Below are positions 32,462 through 44,288 of a DNA stretch of 64,000 bases, in pieces. A program made the position numbers and the translations under genes. The notes below the pieces were generated by a model that saw only the letters and a list, made by a program, of their open reading frames with translations, ran no database searches and was not told the DNA's origin. Position 1 is the stretch's first letter, and each line of letters opens with the position of its first letter. Source of the DNA: Cordylochernes scorpioides (taxonomy: Eukaryota > Arthropoda > Arachnida > Pseudoscorpiones > Chernetidae); assembly GCA_030710605.1 (NCBI GenBank), contig CP092871.1, positions 69,658,294 to 69,722,293 on the forward strand. The letters are read 5' to 3'.

Positions 32462-34114
32462 TGTTGGGGCACGTTTTTTGTAACCATACCCCAACAGAAG
32501 GCGTATGTATAATCAAATCAAATGGATACATGGCTTCCCTCCCACATAGACTTACAGACCATTTTTTTGCCCAGAAACTTAGACACTTGGTGACACCAGA
32601 CTTCCATGCCGAAAGCTGATGCCTGGTAAAGAAGAAGACATCCAGAGACATCCGAGCTGGAAACTGTTGTTTCATATGTACATATATTCCCCTCACCAAA
32701 AATTTAGGTAAAGGTGACCAGAAAAAGAAAAAAAAAAGGGAAAAATGGAGAAGGAAGATCTCTAAAGACTGAGAAAGGAAAGCATCACATTACAGTCCAG
32801 GTAAAAAGGGCCTGGGTCAATTTTAGCCAAGACGGGGGGGGGGGGGGGGGGGGGCGATATATATATCGTCCCGAGAAAAAAGGGAGGATTGTATTTCAAT
32901 CCATGTGGAAAGGAGGGGGGGGGCTGGAGTCTGAAATCTTACACTACCGCCGTGGTTGTTTCTCTCTTTAGATTTTTTTGTTTTGGTAATACTATATGTT
33001 CTATTTTGATGAGGCCTGGAGCGTTGGCCATTTTGATTGGTGTTTCTTTCAGCGAATGAAAATGGAGAGAGAGATGAATAAAAGAAGGTTCTTTGCCAAA
33101 AGGCAGGATTCGATCGGAGTCGCTCAGTGAGAAGGACGATTTTTCAGTCGGGCCTGAGACGTAGAGGAGAACAGACCTTGCCGCCGCTTTCGAGAGAAGG
33201 AAGGCCCCTCGCCATTATGGTTTAGCCTCCCCCCCCTTTTTATTTTTCGAACAGAAGCTAATCTATTTAGATTCTGAATGGGCCCTAAAGGGCTTTAAGT
33301 GACTTAAAAAGGAGTGTTAGGGTTCGTATATTTTGTCCCGCTAGAATAGATGGAGATCTAGGTTCCCCCCCCTTTTGTGTAGTAGCCAACCTAGATTTCG
33401 CATGGGCCCTAAAGGGCTATAAAGTAACTTCAGGTCACCTCTATCTAAATTTTACTATGTAAATAGCATATCTCGTCAGTATAGACATGTTCCCAAATTT
33501 TAAGATATTTTAAATAAATATCTAGAGAAATTTTCTTGTTTCCTCTGTTACCTATTTCATACATAATTTGCCTTATGGTGCTATTCCCACTGTTTAAATG
33601 AAATGTTGTATGTTTCTTACCTATATGAAGGGAATGTTACTAATAATCAAGTCTCCCATAAATTACCGGCCACATACATTGCCGCGAGTGTCTGTGTTTC
33701 AGTGTTTTATAGATTGCCCAATTTAATAACGATTTCATGGGTTGTCTGATGAAATTGTATAATAGTGTCGCGGCTGTTTCCATCTTTAGACCATTGTTCT
33801 GACAATATTATATGCTCGATCCTTGCTTTAGCTCAACTCTTAATCAATTACAGAGTTTTTCCCCCCTTTTTTTTTCTATTTATTTTATTTATCCTGTTTG
33901 CACGAATTGCATTACATGTGATGATGTAAAGACATATGCCGATAGTGCATCACTGACAGCTGTGCTGCTATTATACAACATTAAGGTCTTGCTGCGGGTT
34001 ATATACATGGGGTTGTTGGCCTAAATTGCTATATATATATACTTAAGTAAGGAAACTTTAATAAGTCACATCGTGTATTCTCCCTTTTCAACTATCCAAA
34101 CCGGGAACCCATCA
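32462..34114 (+). repeat. 5' LTR of element B (1653 bp)
   Basis: Near-identical to 41504-43173. Visible differences are the G-run length near 32831 (over 20 G here, about 10 in the other copy), a 22-bp segment absent near 33011 (GGCGTCTATGAAATTGATAC), and a few single bases. Starts TGTTGGGG...CCCCAACA (a terminal palindrome) and ends CATCA. Confidence 0.92.
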
Positions 34115-34115
34115 A

Positions 34116-34138
34116 TGTCGCCCGCCGCGGGGCTCGAA
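34116..34138 (+). promoter_or_regulatory. Element B primer-binding site
   Basis: TGTCGCCCGCCGCGGGGCTC followed by GAA, one base after the 5' LTR. Its complement ends a tRNA-like arm (TTCGAGCCCC, then GCGGCGGGCGA), so the match would run through the acceptor stem into the T loop. The third base T, where TGG is expected, is a mismatch to CCA. Confidence 0.55.
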
Positions 34139-34249
34139 TTTAGTATATGTTTCTTACCCTATACTTTAGAAATATATACCTAATGAAAAGCCATACTATT
34201 TTTAAGTATTGGTGAAGTAGTCCACGCATCCTGAGATTAACAGTCTATT

Positions 34250-35160
34250 ATAAATCGTGAATTTTAATTTATGCTTTCCGTTTCACTGGCATTTTATCAG
34301 GCAATGAAAGTTATGTTGAGGCGGTGTATACCGCATCTCTCGCCGCTGTCTTTTACGATTCACATTGTTTGTGGCAAAAACCTTAATATTATCATTGATT
34401 TCTGATATCAAAGTAAAACGTCTATGGGGATGAGTATCTTTTATTCTGGTCTTCTCGAGCTTTCGAGCTTGTCCGCCCTTCTACAGGAGAAACATATACA
34501 ATATATCAAGAAAATATAACGTCGCCTGATGCTAAAACTATTATGATTCTATGTACATATATATATACATTAGGAAGTTTTGCATATTATTTGTTTTCTT
34601 AAGACATATTTTTTTGATTAAGGTATTACACATATTCTACTATTGTTTGCTATATTCTATGAATTATCTTATAGGTTAGAAATTCTATTATTTAAGTAGT
34701 TTTATAATAGTTATTGGCTATTACATATAAGTTACTTATATTATTGTTGATATTATTAGCTGGTACTAGGATATATTGTGTTATATGTTTCGGGCAAATC
34801 TATTTTCTATTAATGCTATTGTGTTTTCTGAATAATAGAAAATCAATTATAAGCCTTTGATATTTGCTGTTTATGTTATTGTAATGTATTCTAGGTTCTC
34901 CTAATGCGAAAGTGTGACCTGTTCCTTTGCAGTATTGGAAAATTAGAGACCTATTGTCTTGATTAATAACGTTGCGTCTATGTTCATATATTCTATTGCT
35001 GACTCTCCTTCCTGTCTCCCCTGCGTATTTTGGCTTGGCAGCTGTATACACTCTGACAAGGGAAGGTTATCCTGAATTGACAAATGTATAATTTTTGTCT
35101 TTAGTAGAGATTTCCAAGACTCTATTTCTGAAACATTTTTTTTAGATGAAGACAAATAAA
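34250..35160 (-). pseudogene. Penelope-like element fragment with GIY-YIG endonuclease
   Basis: Minus-strand frame 35051-34800 reads KYAGETGRRVSNRIYEHRRN, the core of the GIY-YIG endonuclease of Penelope-like retroelements. It continues with FQYCKGTGHTF and ends RKHNSINRK, like the C-terminus of that family. Upstream coding (DNLPLSECIQLP) is one frame off, showing a frameshift near 35040. Further left on the same strand, GTAGAAGGGCGG...GCTCGAAAGCTCGAG (about 34490-34452) resembles Penelope terminal-repeat sequence. The reverse transcriptase is absent. Confidence 0.7.
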
Positions 35161-38100
35161 ACCATCTTGATAGTATTGAATTTTACAGTAAATATTTACC
35201 AGCAGAAGGCATGATGAGATTACATGAAATTTAAACCAGTTATATGTTTAGTATGTTCCTTCAGTTGTAATTTGACACCGTCTTGAAATAAAGAAATTGG
35301 ACGGTGCGCTATATCTTGATGCTGGATATTTCTGTGTCAGAAAGGTGTAGTTATTCTGTTTAATGAGAATTCCAATAATTATCGAAATTTAGCAGATTAT
35401 CATTGGGGATTTGAACAACTGTCTTGAAAATTTTTGAACAGCCCGAGTAGATAGAAGAGTCCTAGAGTTAGAGTGGAGAATTAGTAGTACAGACTGACCA
35501 CTCGACGCAGATAACTCTAGGGAACAATTACTGTGATAATCCGCCGTAGACAAGAAGAACATTGATTCTCAGGATACTCGATAGGCAGAATTTTGAGAAT
35601 TGATAAAGTCATGGTTAAAGTTTACACAGGCATGTGGGAGTAAAGACAGTGATTTAAAGAGGCAGCCTTGTGTCTTAAATACTTTCAGTGGAAGCAGATG
35701 CCACTGCAAATATTCAGGTCTAATAATTTCCAAATTTGAAGTCATGCATGACGGGTTAGCACGGGATTGACGCCTGGACGGGTTTCCACTGGGATTGATC
35801 GAGCTTGCGAAAGAACTAGAAGAAGTGTGACATGTCACGCCACTGTACTAAATTAATAATTGAGAAGATTTATGTTGAGCCAACTGAAATTAGTAAAGAA
35901 TTAAGAGATTAAGGTCTTATTCTTTGAGTTTTACACTAATTTCAATTACGCGATATGGACGGCGTTATAAGTTGGGTGGAAATGATTCGGCCGCAATGGG
36001 ATGGTCTCCTGGAGATGGTACGATCAAATAATACTTATTGAATGCCGGGCGGGATCGCATAAAGCATTAAACGATATCAAGAAATGCTTAAAGAAACACC
36101 CTAGAAGATTGGGGATCGACAAAATGACGACATGGAAAATGCTCAACATTGTACATTGGCAGCAAAATGATATCTTGCTATTGTATGGACGACCACTCCT
36201 TCCTGAAATGTGCAGCGGATGTTAGTCCCAGAATTAGGTCCTTTGAGGCGACACTTTCCTTTGCAGATGACATAAAGACGCATGACAAAAACAGCACATG
36301 AGCATTTAAATAACTTCAATTCCTGCCATTAATTAATTTAGTTGACCAATAGCTATAGAACCGCTGGAGACCTCCATACCCTGTGTGAATATTTTAGTGA
36401 GAAATGAGCGATTCAATTCTATGAGCCATGAGGTATCCTGTAAGATCAGAGCTGTACCCCATTCAATTTTTTTTATAGTAGCCAGTGCGAGATATTTCCA
36501 GAATGTTTGTTTCTTTTTTTTTCTAACTGTCATATAATTCGGAAACTAGAAAACTACACTATTTTGATACAGTTTACATCTAGCATCCATGAGAACTCAA
36601 TATGACTATTGAACGTAGATTGAAGATTAATGAGCGAGCCAACCTAGAGAGAACGAGTTTAATAGGCTTACAATCAATAGTTGAAGCAAACTATTCGCAC
36701 AAATTTGTTATGTTCTCTCTCTAAATGATCTATGACATTATAGGTTTTCTTAATAAGGTAACTACCCCGCCGAGTGTATATGGAGTTATAAAGCTTAAAG
36801 GTCATAGGCTGTTGGAATAATATTACACTAGTAATAATTAATAGTTCAAAATTAAGAGTGATAATAGATCGGGATCCAGATCCCGATGACGGGTTTCGAA
36901 GAGACTTCAGAGGGATGAAAGAGGTGTTGAAAGTGATGGAAGGGCGATGAAATATGATGAAAAAGGCGCTGAACTGTGTTATAAGGTGATGAATAAGAGA
37001 TGAAATGTGTTGAAGGCATTGAAGAGAGATGCGATGGAAGTAAGTTGAAAGGCGTTGAGGATGATGAAGGATGATGAAAGAGTGAGAAAGCGTTGAATGT
37101 TGATGAGGAAGAGATAGAAAGATGCAGAAAGATGTTGAAAGAGAAAGAATTGAAAAAAGTTGGATAAAGGGTTTTGTAAATAGTAGATAAAGATTGATGG
37201 AAGAAAGTACATTTAATGTATAAAGCGTAGCTGTCGACCGCAATATCGCCTCGATAGAACTATTTCTTTTAAAATAAGACATATTATGCACTGGGGGTTT
37301 GTGTAAGCTGATTTACATAAGTTTCGGCAACAATATACACTATTTAATATAGATAGGTCTTTATTAATTACAATATTAGGTTATATATTAAATAGCAAAT
37401 ATGTCTTAGTGTTATGGTGAACTTTGAAGAACTTGCAGTTTTTCTTTTATTTTAAACTATAACGTGTGTTCTAAACTTCCAGTTTTTCCTACTTTATTTT
37501 TTTGTTAACAATTTTGTCTTAGTGTCATGGTGAACTTTAAACAGTTTGCAGTTTTTTTTTTTTTCATGTGTTCTAGTGCTAAGTGTTGGAAGGAGCTTTA
37601 ACACCATGTTTCAGGGTTTGTGTGTTATTTGTCTCAACCTTGTCTTTGTGCAGAATACCGTCTCACAACCTTGTTTTAATATGACACACCGTTTTGAAGA
37701 GCTTGTACAACCTGTCAGGATATGATTTAGGAAAATTTTAGTTTCTTTTTATTGTTATGTTACAATTTTATCCAACAATACAACCAGAGCGAACTCAGAA
37801 GTAATGAGACGAGGGGAAGTTGACAGAGTTAGTGTGAACAGTTTAACTTTACGCAGGTCTACAAGGGTAAAAAGGCCCACACAGTGTAAATTCTGCTTAG
37901 ACTGTCGCCTCTAACTAGGATTTTGGAGTGTGTACGGAGAATCAGCTCGATAGAATGAGAAGTTTAGAGATTTCAGCCTTTTTTTTTTTTTTTTAAAACC
38001 TTTTTTTTTTTTAAAGTAGAGCTTCATTAGGATTCCTTTTTTTTTTAATACAAACTATTTCTTGTTAAAACCCGAGTTTCGAAGACCAATGAGAATAATG

Positions 38101-39347
38101 TATACCATTGTGAATTAACTATTTAGTGTAAATCTGAAATTTTAGTTATTACCAGGAGTAATAGGTGAAGGAAGGTGTAGGAAATCACAACTTAGAGGGG
38201 GGGCTATGTCTAAAACAACGAACCTAATAGGCATCCTATGGCTTGTGTTGGGTAATTCAGAAACCCTATAATCCCTGGCCTTCAGGTAGTAGCTTTGAAA
38301 TAGGTTTCTAATGAGGACATGAAAGGTCAATCTTTCAGAGTAAAGTTGTGAAGTATAGGGACCCTAAGCCAGGGGTAGAAGTTAAGTAGGCCCAGACCGT
38401 AGTCGATCCTCGGAAAGCACTTGAGAATGTTAGTGTTGGGTAGTGAATCGTAAACCCTATAAATCCATCTTTCAATAGAGTGCTGAGGTCGGACTACTGA
38501 AAAGGGGGTAGACGCACGACGAAGTAAGAGGAAAGTGACTTCACCCACAGTGGCTAGGGGAATGAATCAATCCGCTTTTATGAGGTGTCACGTTTAATGG
38601 TTCTTTAATCGCCCTTATATTCTGTGTGTGTCTTCATAGAATTGTCGTGAATAGTCGCTTAGTGTCAAGGCAAGGGCAGTTTTGAAATTACATTTTTTAA
38701 AGATAGGTTAGCTTCCAGATTATTTAGAATTGTTAACAATTATTGTTAACAATCATTTATTGAGTATAAAGTATTAGTATATATAAAGCTTGTACAGAGG
38801 CATTTCTTTTGAGTAACATAGGGCTTTAGTTCCCAATTTGTTTTAATTTTATTATTTTATTTGATTTCACATTGTGTTCTGAAATATGTTATTATTTGTT
38901 AGGATCTATTGATATTGATAAATGAGTATTTTGGCCTTTGTAGCAGCTTTTAACTTTAGTTTGTATGCACACCGTGAATGATAGGGGGGAGGGTGTATGA
39001 ATGAATTGGTGTAATGAATGTGTAAGAAGGTTAAAAACTATTATATTGTGAGCCCAAAATACATTAGAATAGGGTTAAGGACTTCAATAGGATCGATTTT
39101 TATTTTATTTTATTTTTTATTTCGAATTTTGTTAGGACCGAGAAGCCTCAAACAGGACAACTACAACTCTATCTATTGTTAGGAAAATATTCGCTCCACT
39201 TTGTTAGGTCTCCTTTTAGAGGAGTGCAAATATTGATTTCTTTTATTAGGGTAATCAGTTACTCTATTTCATTATATCAACTTGAATTTTAAGAGTCGTA
39301 GATAATGATCATATCTTGATTCTCAGGCTGGAAGGTTTTGGGAGGTT
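35161..39347. other. Element B interior, no recognised coding
   Basis: Long non-coding interior. A 205-residue open frame (36674-37291, minus) is made of a GATGAAAG-type purine-rich simple repeat and is not a credible protein. 38600-39300 is shared with 59200-59540 (minus) of element D, so it belongs to the retroelement rather than being captured host DNA. Confidence 0.5.
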
Positions 39348-39557
39348 ATGATCAGACCAGGAAACCCACAAAACTTCTCCTCATTAGAGGAAACGAAGAA
39401 GTATAGATTGAATTTTATGCAGGATGGGGGATTTGTTTTAGCCATGCCGTATAGCCTGGGGTATAACGGCGCGACCTTGGGTAACCGATCTGACACCGTA
39501 GTTTCGACGCTTTTAGCGTGGCTGGAGCGAGGGTATTCCAGACGGGAGGTCCTGTGA
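39348..39557 (+). CDS. Small conserved open frame of the LARD-like family (copy in B)
   Basis: 69 residues beginning MIRPGNPQ. It matches, in the same reading frame and without indels over the best part, the minus-strand frame 58825-58529 in element D: SSLE-T-Y-NF-GG and GNRSD-V are shared, while many codons differ. Conservation of the frame between divergent copies hints at a coding past, but the frame has no known domain and could be a chance open stretch in a conserved non-coding region. Confidence 0.35.
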   Translation: MIRPGNPQNFSSLEETKKYRLNFMQDGGFVLAMPYSLGYNGATLGNRSDTVVSTLLAWLERGYSRREVL

Positions 39558-41489
39558 GATTGGCATGTAGGCAGAGATTGCCCAGTTATTCTAGACGAAG
39601 TGTTTCCGTCTATTGAATTTTTTTTTTGGTACCAGTTTGATCCCCCATAGCTAGCGGAAGTTTCTTCTAATAAAGGATTCGCCCTGCCATACGTTTTGTT
39701 GGAATGAATTCGAGCATAAGACCGATTCGAGAGACAGAATAAGTAATTATCAGGACCTTCAACGAGTTTAGACTCGTTCCATGTTAGGATAAGATTTTAA
39801 AGTATTAGTTAACTATAATGACCGCGAACGAGACACCAGAACGAGCCAATGAGTCATAGTTTTAGAAGTGTTGTATTGAGGACAGTAGAATTAAGAGCAG
39901 TTATACAGGGAGTAGAATTCTGAAGGAATTTGTAAAAGAACCAAAATTTCAGATTGATAAAATTCAAATTTATAAGATGTAGATTTGTAGGATTCAGGTC
40001 AATGAATAGAGGGTATATTAGTAGATGAAAGTAATATGAATTTCTTGGAAGGGGGAGGTAGCTGAACTGTACACACCCCAGAGACAAGGTAAACGGAGTC
40101 ACAAACAAAATGGGAGAAGTTGATTAGTTTCTCTGTCAAACAGAGAGCTTTCTTCATACGGTTGTCACCCTAGATTTAAATGGACTGTGTAGTTTAATAG
40201 AGGTCTGGGATATATTCCATTTGATCAAGATTCTAAATGACGTACCCATCTGAGTTGAGAGTATTGTAACAGAGGAATCTAACACATAAGAGAAAACACA
40301 CCCTCCAGTAGGATCGGGATAGACGAATATTACCCAGTGACCAACTCGTGATTCCAGACTGAATAAGATTGAAAAACTTAACTGAGATACTAAACCTTGA
40401 ACCTTCAGCGCACAAATATATATTATGTTTACATTTTCTTTTTCAATATGTTATTATTTTTATATCATATATATTATATTATAGTCATATACTATTCATT
40501 TCAACAATTTTATTTTGACATTCATGATATTAATATTTATATTAAATATTTAATTATATATATTTTGTCACCATATATAATCTTGTAGTAGTTTTCTTTT
40601 GTCATCTATCATGGGATGATTTTTATCACTTATATCTTAACATATTTAATCACTATCTACATGATATGTTTTTACTTCAATATATATGTTATACTCATCA
40701 TATAACATGGAAGGATTCATTTTATCATTACATATTTCGTGCCTTATTTAATGATTACTTACATAATTTGTTTTCTGTAATTTTTATTTAGCAAAAGTCA
40801 TCATGTCATAGGCTAATCATTATATACCAAGATATTTCTTTCAGCTAACTATAATTATCCTTTCCTTTGATTGTATATATATATAACTATACCACACGAA
40901 TGTCTTGATTGGTACGAAAATAAAGATGCTGGCATGTTTTAGGAGTTGGACTAGTCAGTTATTTCTAAACGACTTCTTGGCGCCCAATTTTTTATATATA
41001 ATATGTAATAGGGAAATGTCCTAACTGTATTGTTAGCAGAAAGAAGGTAGCAATGAATCCAGTACCCCAAGAGGCAAGGATGGGGTTGAGAGGACTTACC
41101 ACTAGGAAGGCCTACTCCTCAAGACCAAAGAAGAAAGTGGAAGGGTGGTATATATACCCATGAATGGTAAGACAGATGACCTTGCTTACTTCCATACATA
41201 TGATATGACTGTCCCCAATAACCTATTTTGATAACAGTGTTCTGACAGAATAATAGCACAAAAAAAAACCCCTTTGCCAGGATGCGCAATGCCCACTAAT
41301 GTTCGGAATAATAAACATCTAGAATGGCATACCATCATTTTGACTAGCCTTATCTTCCCTATAGGTTTCGGTACATCTGGCTTCACCTAGTAATGGAAAA
41401 TGCATTTTGCTAGAAATGGGCCTGCTTTCATAGTAACTGATGAAAGACAGATGAATAATGAATAGCACAAACGCATTTGTCCATTACTT
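39558..41489. other. Element B interior, 3' part
   Basis: A/T-rich, no recognised gene. Contains a short inverted motif AGACGAAG...CGTCT near 39593, also found in element D (near 58375, minus). Ends at the polypurine tract before the 3' LTR. Confidence 0.4.
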
Positions 41490-41503
41490 GGCAGGGGGAG
41501 GAT
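41490..41503 (+). promoter_or_regulatory. Element B polypurine tract
   Basis: GGCAGGGGGAGGAT immediately before the TG of the 3' LTR, the expected site of plus-strand priming. Element D has the related CTGGCAGGGGAGGAAT. Confidence 0.75.
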
Positions 41504-43173
41504 TGTTGGGGCACGTTTTTTGTAACCATACCCCAACAGAAGGCGTATGTATAATCAAATCAAATGGATACATGGCTTCCCTCCCACATAGACTTACAGA
41601 CCATTTTTTTGCCCAGAAACTTAGACACTTGGTGACACCAGACTTCCATGCCGAAAGCTGATGCCTGGTAAAGAAGAAGACATCCAGAGACATCCGAGCT
41701 GGAAACTGTTGTTTCATATGTACATATATTCCCCTCACCAAAAATTTAGGTAAAGGTGACCAGAAAAAGAAAAAAAAAAAAGGGAAAAATGGAGAAGGAA
41801 GATCTCTAAAGACTGAGAAAGGAAAGCATCACATTACAGTCCAGGTAAAAAGGGCCTGGGTCAATTTTAGCCAAGACGGGGGGGGGGGCGATATATATAT
41901 CGTCCCGAGAAAAAAGGGAGGATTGTATTTCAATCCATGTGGAAAGGAGGGGGGGGCTGGAGTCTGAAATCTTACACTACCGCCGTGGTTGTTTCTCTCT
42001 TTAGATTTTTTTGTTTTGGTAATACTATATGTTCTATTTTGATGAGGCCTGGGGCGTCTATGAAATTGATACTGGAGCGTTGGCCATTTTGATTGGTGTT
42101 TCTTTCGGCGAATGAAAATGGAGAGAGAGATGAATAAAAGAAGGTTCTTTGCCAAAAGGCAGGATTCGATCGGAGTCGCTCAGTGAGAAGGACGATTTTT
42201 CAGTCGGGCCTGAGACGTAGAGGAGAACAGACCTTGCCGCCGCTTTCGAGAGAAGGTAAGCCCCTCGCCATTATGGTTTAGCCTCCCCCCCCCTTTTTAT
42301 TTTTCGAACAGAAGCTAATCTATTTAGATTCTGAATGGGCCCTAAAGGGCTTTAAGTGACTTAAAAAGGAGTGTTAGGGTTCGTATATTTTGTCCCGCTA
42401 GAATAGATGGAGATCTAGGTTCCCCCCCCTTTTGTGTAGTAGCCAACCTAGATTTCGCATGGGCCCTAAAGGGCTATAAAGTAACTTCAGGTCACCTCTA
42501 TCTAAATTTTACTATGTAAATAGCATATCTCGTCAGTATAGACATGTTCCCAAATTTTAAGATATTTTAAATAAATATCTAGAGAAATTTTCTTGTTTCC
42601 TCTGTTACCTATTTCATACATAATTTGCCTTATGGTGCTATTCCCACTGTTTAAATGAAATGTTGTATGTTTCTTACCTATATGAAGGGAATGTTACTAA
42701 TAATCAAGTCTCCCATAAATTACCGGCCACATACATTGCCGCGAGTGTCTGTGTTTCAGTGTTTTATAGATTGCCCAATTTAATAACGATTTCATGGGTT
42801 GTCTGATGAAATTGTATAATAGTGTCGCGGCTGTTTCCATCTTTAGACCATTGTTCTGACAATATTATATGCTCGATCCTTGCTTTAGCTCAACTCTTAA
42901 TCAATTACAGAGTTTTTCCCCCCTTTTTTTTTCTATTTATTTTATTTATCCTGTTTGCACGAATTGCATTACATGTGATGATGTAAAGACATATGCCGAT
43001 AGTGCATCACTGACAGCTGTGCTGCTATTATACAACATTAAGGTCTTGCTGCGGGTTATATACATGGGGTTGTTGGCCTAAATTGCTATATATATATATA
43101 CTTAAGTAAGGAAACTTTAATAAGTCACATCGTGTATTCTCCCTTTTCAACTATCCAAACCGGGAACCGATCA
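41504..43173 (+). repeat. 3' LTR of element B (1670 bp)
   Basis: Direct repeat of 32462-34114. Ends GATCA against CATCA in the 5' copy. Followed by the CAGA target duplication and the Tc1 sequence. Confidence 0.92.
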
Positions 43174-43256
43174 CAGACAGAGAGAGACAGGGACGAACAA
43201 TAAGTGATCTTTATTTCAAAATGATAGTCATAATACAGAGCGAGAACGGCGTCGGC

Positions 43257-44288
43257 TTAGTAGCAAGTAGGACCACCGCGGACGGCGATGCACGCAGCAA
43301 CACGTCTAGGTAGAGAGTCAATCAGAGTACGGATGGCGTCCTGAGGGATGGCACTCCATTCCCTCTCAACCATTTGCCACAGTTCGTCTTCTGAACGCGG
43401 CTGTGACAAGGCATGCAAACGGCGTCCAATGATGTCCCAGACGTGCTCGATTGGTGAGAGATCAGGAGAGTACGGTGGCCAGGGAAGCATCTGTACATCT
43501 TGCAGAGCTTGTTGGCTAATGCGAGCAGTGTGCGGTCGGGCGTTATCCTGCTGATAAAGGGCATTGGGTACCCCCTGAAGGTAGGGGAGTGTCACCGGCC
43601 GCAGCACATAATCAACGTATCGTTGGGCCGTCATAGTGCCCTGAATACGAAGTAAAAGTGACCTGGAATCATACGCGAATGCGCCCCAAACCATGATTCC
43701 ACGTTGTCGCACGGTGGGGCGTTCCACAATTGCTGCTGGATTGGACCTTTCTCCACGTCGACGCCACACGCGTACACGGCGACTATCACTGGACAAGCAG
43801 AAACGCGACTCATCTGAGAACACGACCCTGTGCCATTCCGTCATCCACGTCGATCTAGCCCGGCGCCATTCCAAACGTTGGCGCCTATTCGGTGGGGTTA
43901 ATGGCAGTCTTCTTAGCGGAAGGCATGAGTGCAAGCCATTAGCAACCAATCGACGGGAAATGGTTCTGGTCGAGATTGAATGATCTAGGGTGTCTTGCAC
44001 ATGTTGCAGGATGGCCGTACAAGTGGCTTGTGGGGTCGCCACTGCTTGTCGAAGGATACGCAGAACCACACGTGCTGACGTCACACTGGTTGCACCAGCA
44101 TTCCTATAAATTGCCACATTTCCTTGTTCCAACCATCTTCTCCACAGTCGGTGCACCGTGGACGCACCAAGGTGTGTATCAGCTGCGATTTGACGTATGG
44201 ACCAACCTGCCCTTTTCAGTCCGATCACCATGCCCCTCGTAAAAGCGTCTGTCTGCTTGAACTGCCTCCGTTTACGATGAACTGGCAT
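43257..44288 (-). CDS. Tc1-family transposase, intact (343 aa)
   Basis: Uninterrupted frame from ATG 44288 (MPVHRKRRQFKQTDAFTRG). N-terminal paired-type DNA-binding helices: GLKRAGWSIRQIAADTHLGAS (about residues 23-43) and the second HTH (about 65-115). Catalytic core: VVFSDESRFCL (Asp 1, about residue 158), LYQQDNARPHTA (Asp 2, about 249) and SPDLSPIEHVWD (Glu, about 282). The spacing between the last two is 32 residues by direct count, against 34 in Tc1 itself. The enzyme excises and inserts the element at TA. The stop codon lies 84 bp from the end of the LTR insertion, so the coding region is untouched. Possibly functional, though its own element is now 12 kb long. Confidence 0.95.
   Translation of the reverse strand: MPVHRKRRQFKQTDAFTRGMVIGLKRAGWSIRQIAADTHLGASTVHRLWRRWLEQGNVAIYRNAGATSVTSARVVLRILRQAVATPQATCTAILQHVQDTLDHSISTRTISRRLVANGLHSCLPLRRLPLTPPNRRQRLEWRRARSTWMTEWHRVVFSDESRFCLSSDSRRVRVWRRRGERSNPAAIVERPTVRQRGIMVWGAFAYDSRSLLLRIQGTMTAQRYVDYVLRPVTLPYLQGVPNALYQQDNARPHTARISQQALQDVQMLPWPPYSPDLSPIEHVWDIIGRRLHALSQPRSEDELWQMVEREWSAIPQDAIRTLIDSLPRRVAACIAVRGGPTCY

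Larger units (their letters stand above)
32462..43173 (+). mobile_element. Large LTR element B (LARD-like), inserted in the Tc1
   Basis: Two LTRs of about 1.65 kb flank 7.4 kb. The element is bounded by the 4-bp duplication CAGA (32458-32461 and 43174-43177). A polypurine tract GGCAGGGGGAGGAT lies directly before the 3' LTR, and a tRNA-like primer site directly after the 5' LTR. Neither gag nor pol can be recognised inside. Long LTRs, proper integration marks and a long non-coding interior fit a large retrotransposon derivative that uses another element's enzymes. Element D (54788-59739) is a relative. Confidence 0.85.

Noticed and set aside
33746-33790. CTGATGA in element B LTR as a hammerhead core
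   Set aside because: There is no complementary stem II and no GAAA at the expected distance.
33812-34024. 70-residue frame present twice (also 42869-43081)
   Set aside because: It is duplicated only because it lies in both LTRs of element B. It has a T-run-derived hydrophobic stretch and no recognisable motif.
36674-37291. 205-residue open frame on the minus strand
   Set aside because: It arises from a purine-rich GATGAAAG-like simple repeat, is dominated by S, F, L, I and H, overlaps another open frame of the same kind, and has no domain pattern.
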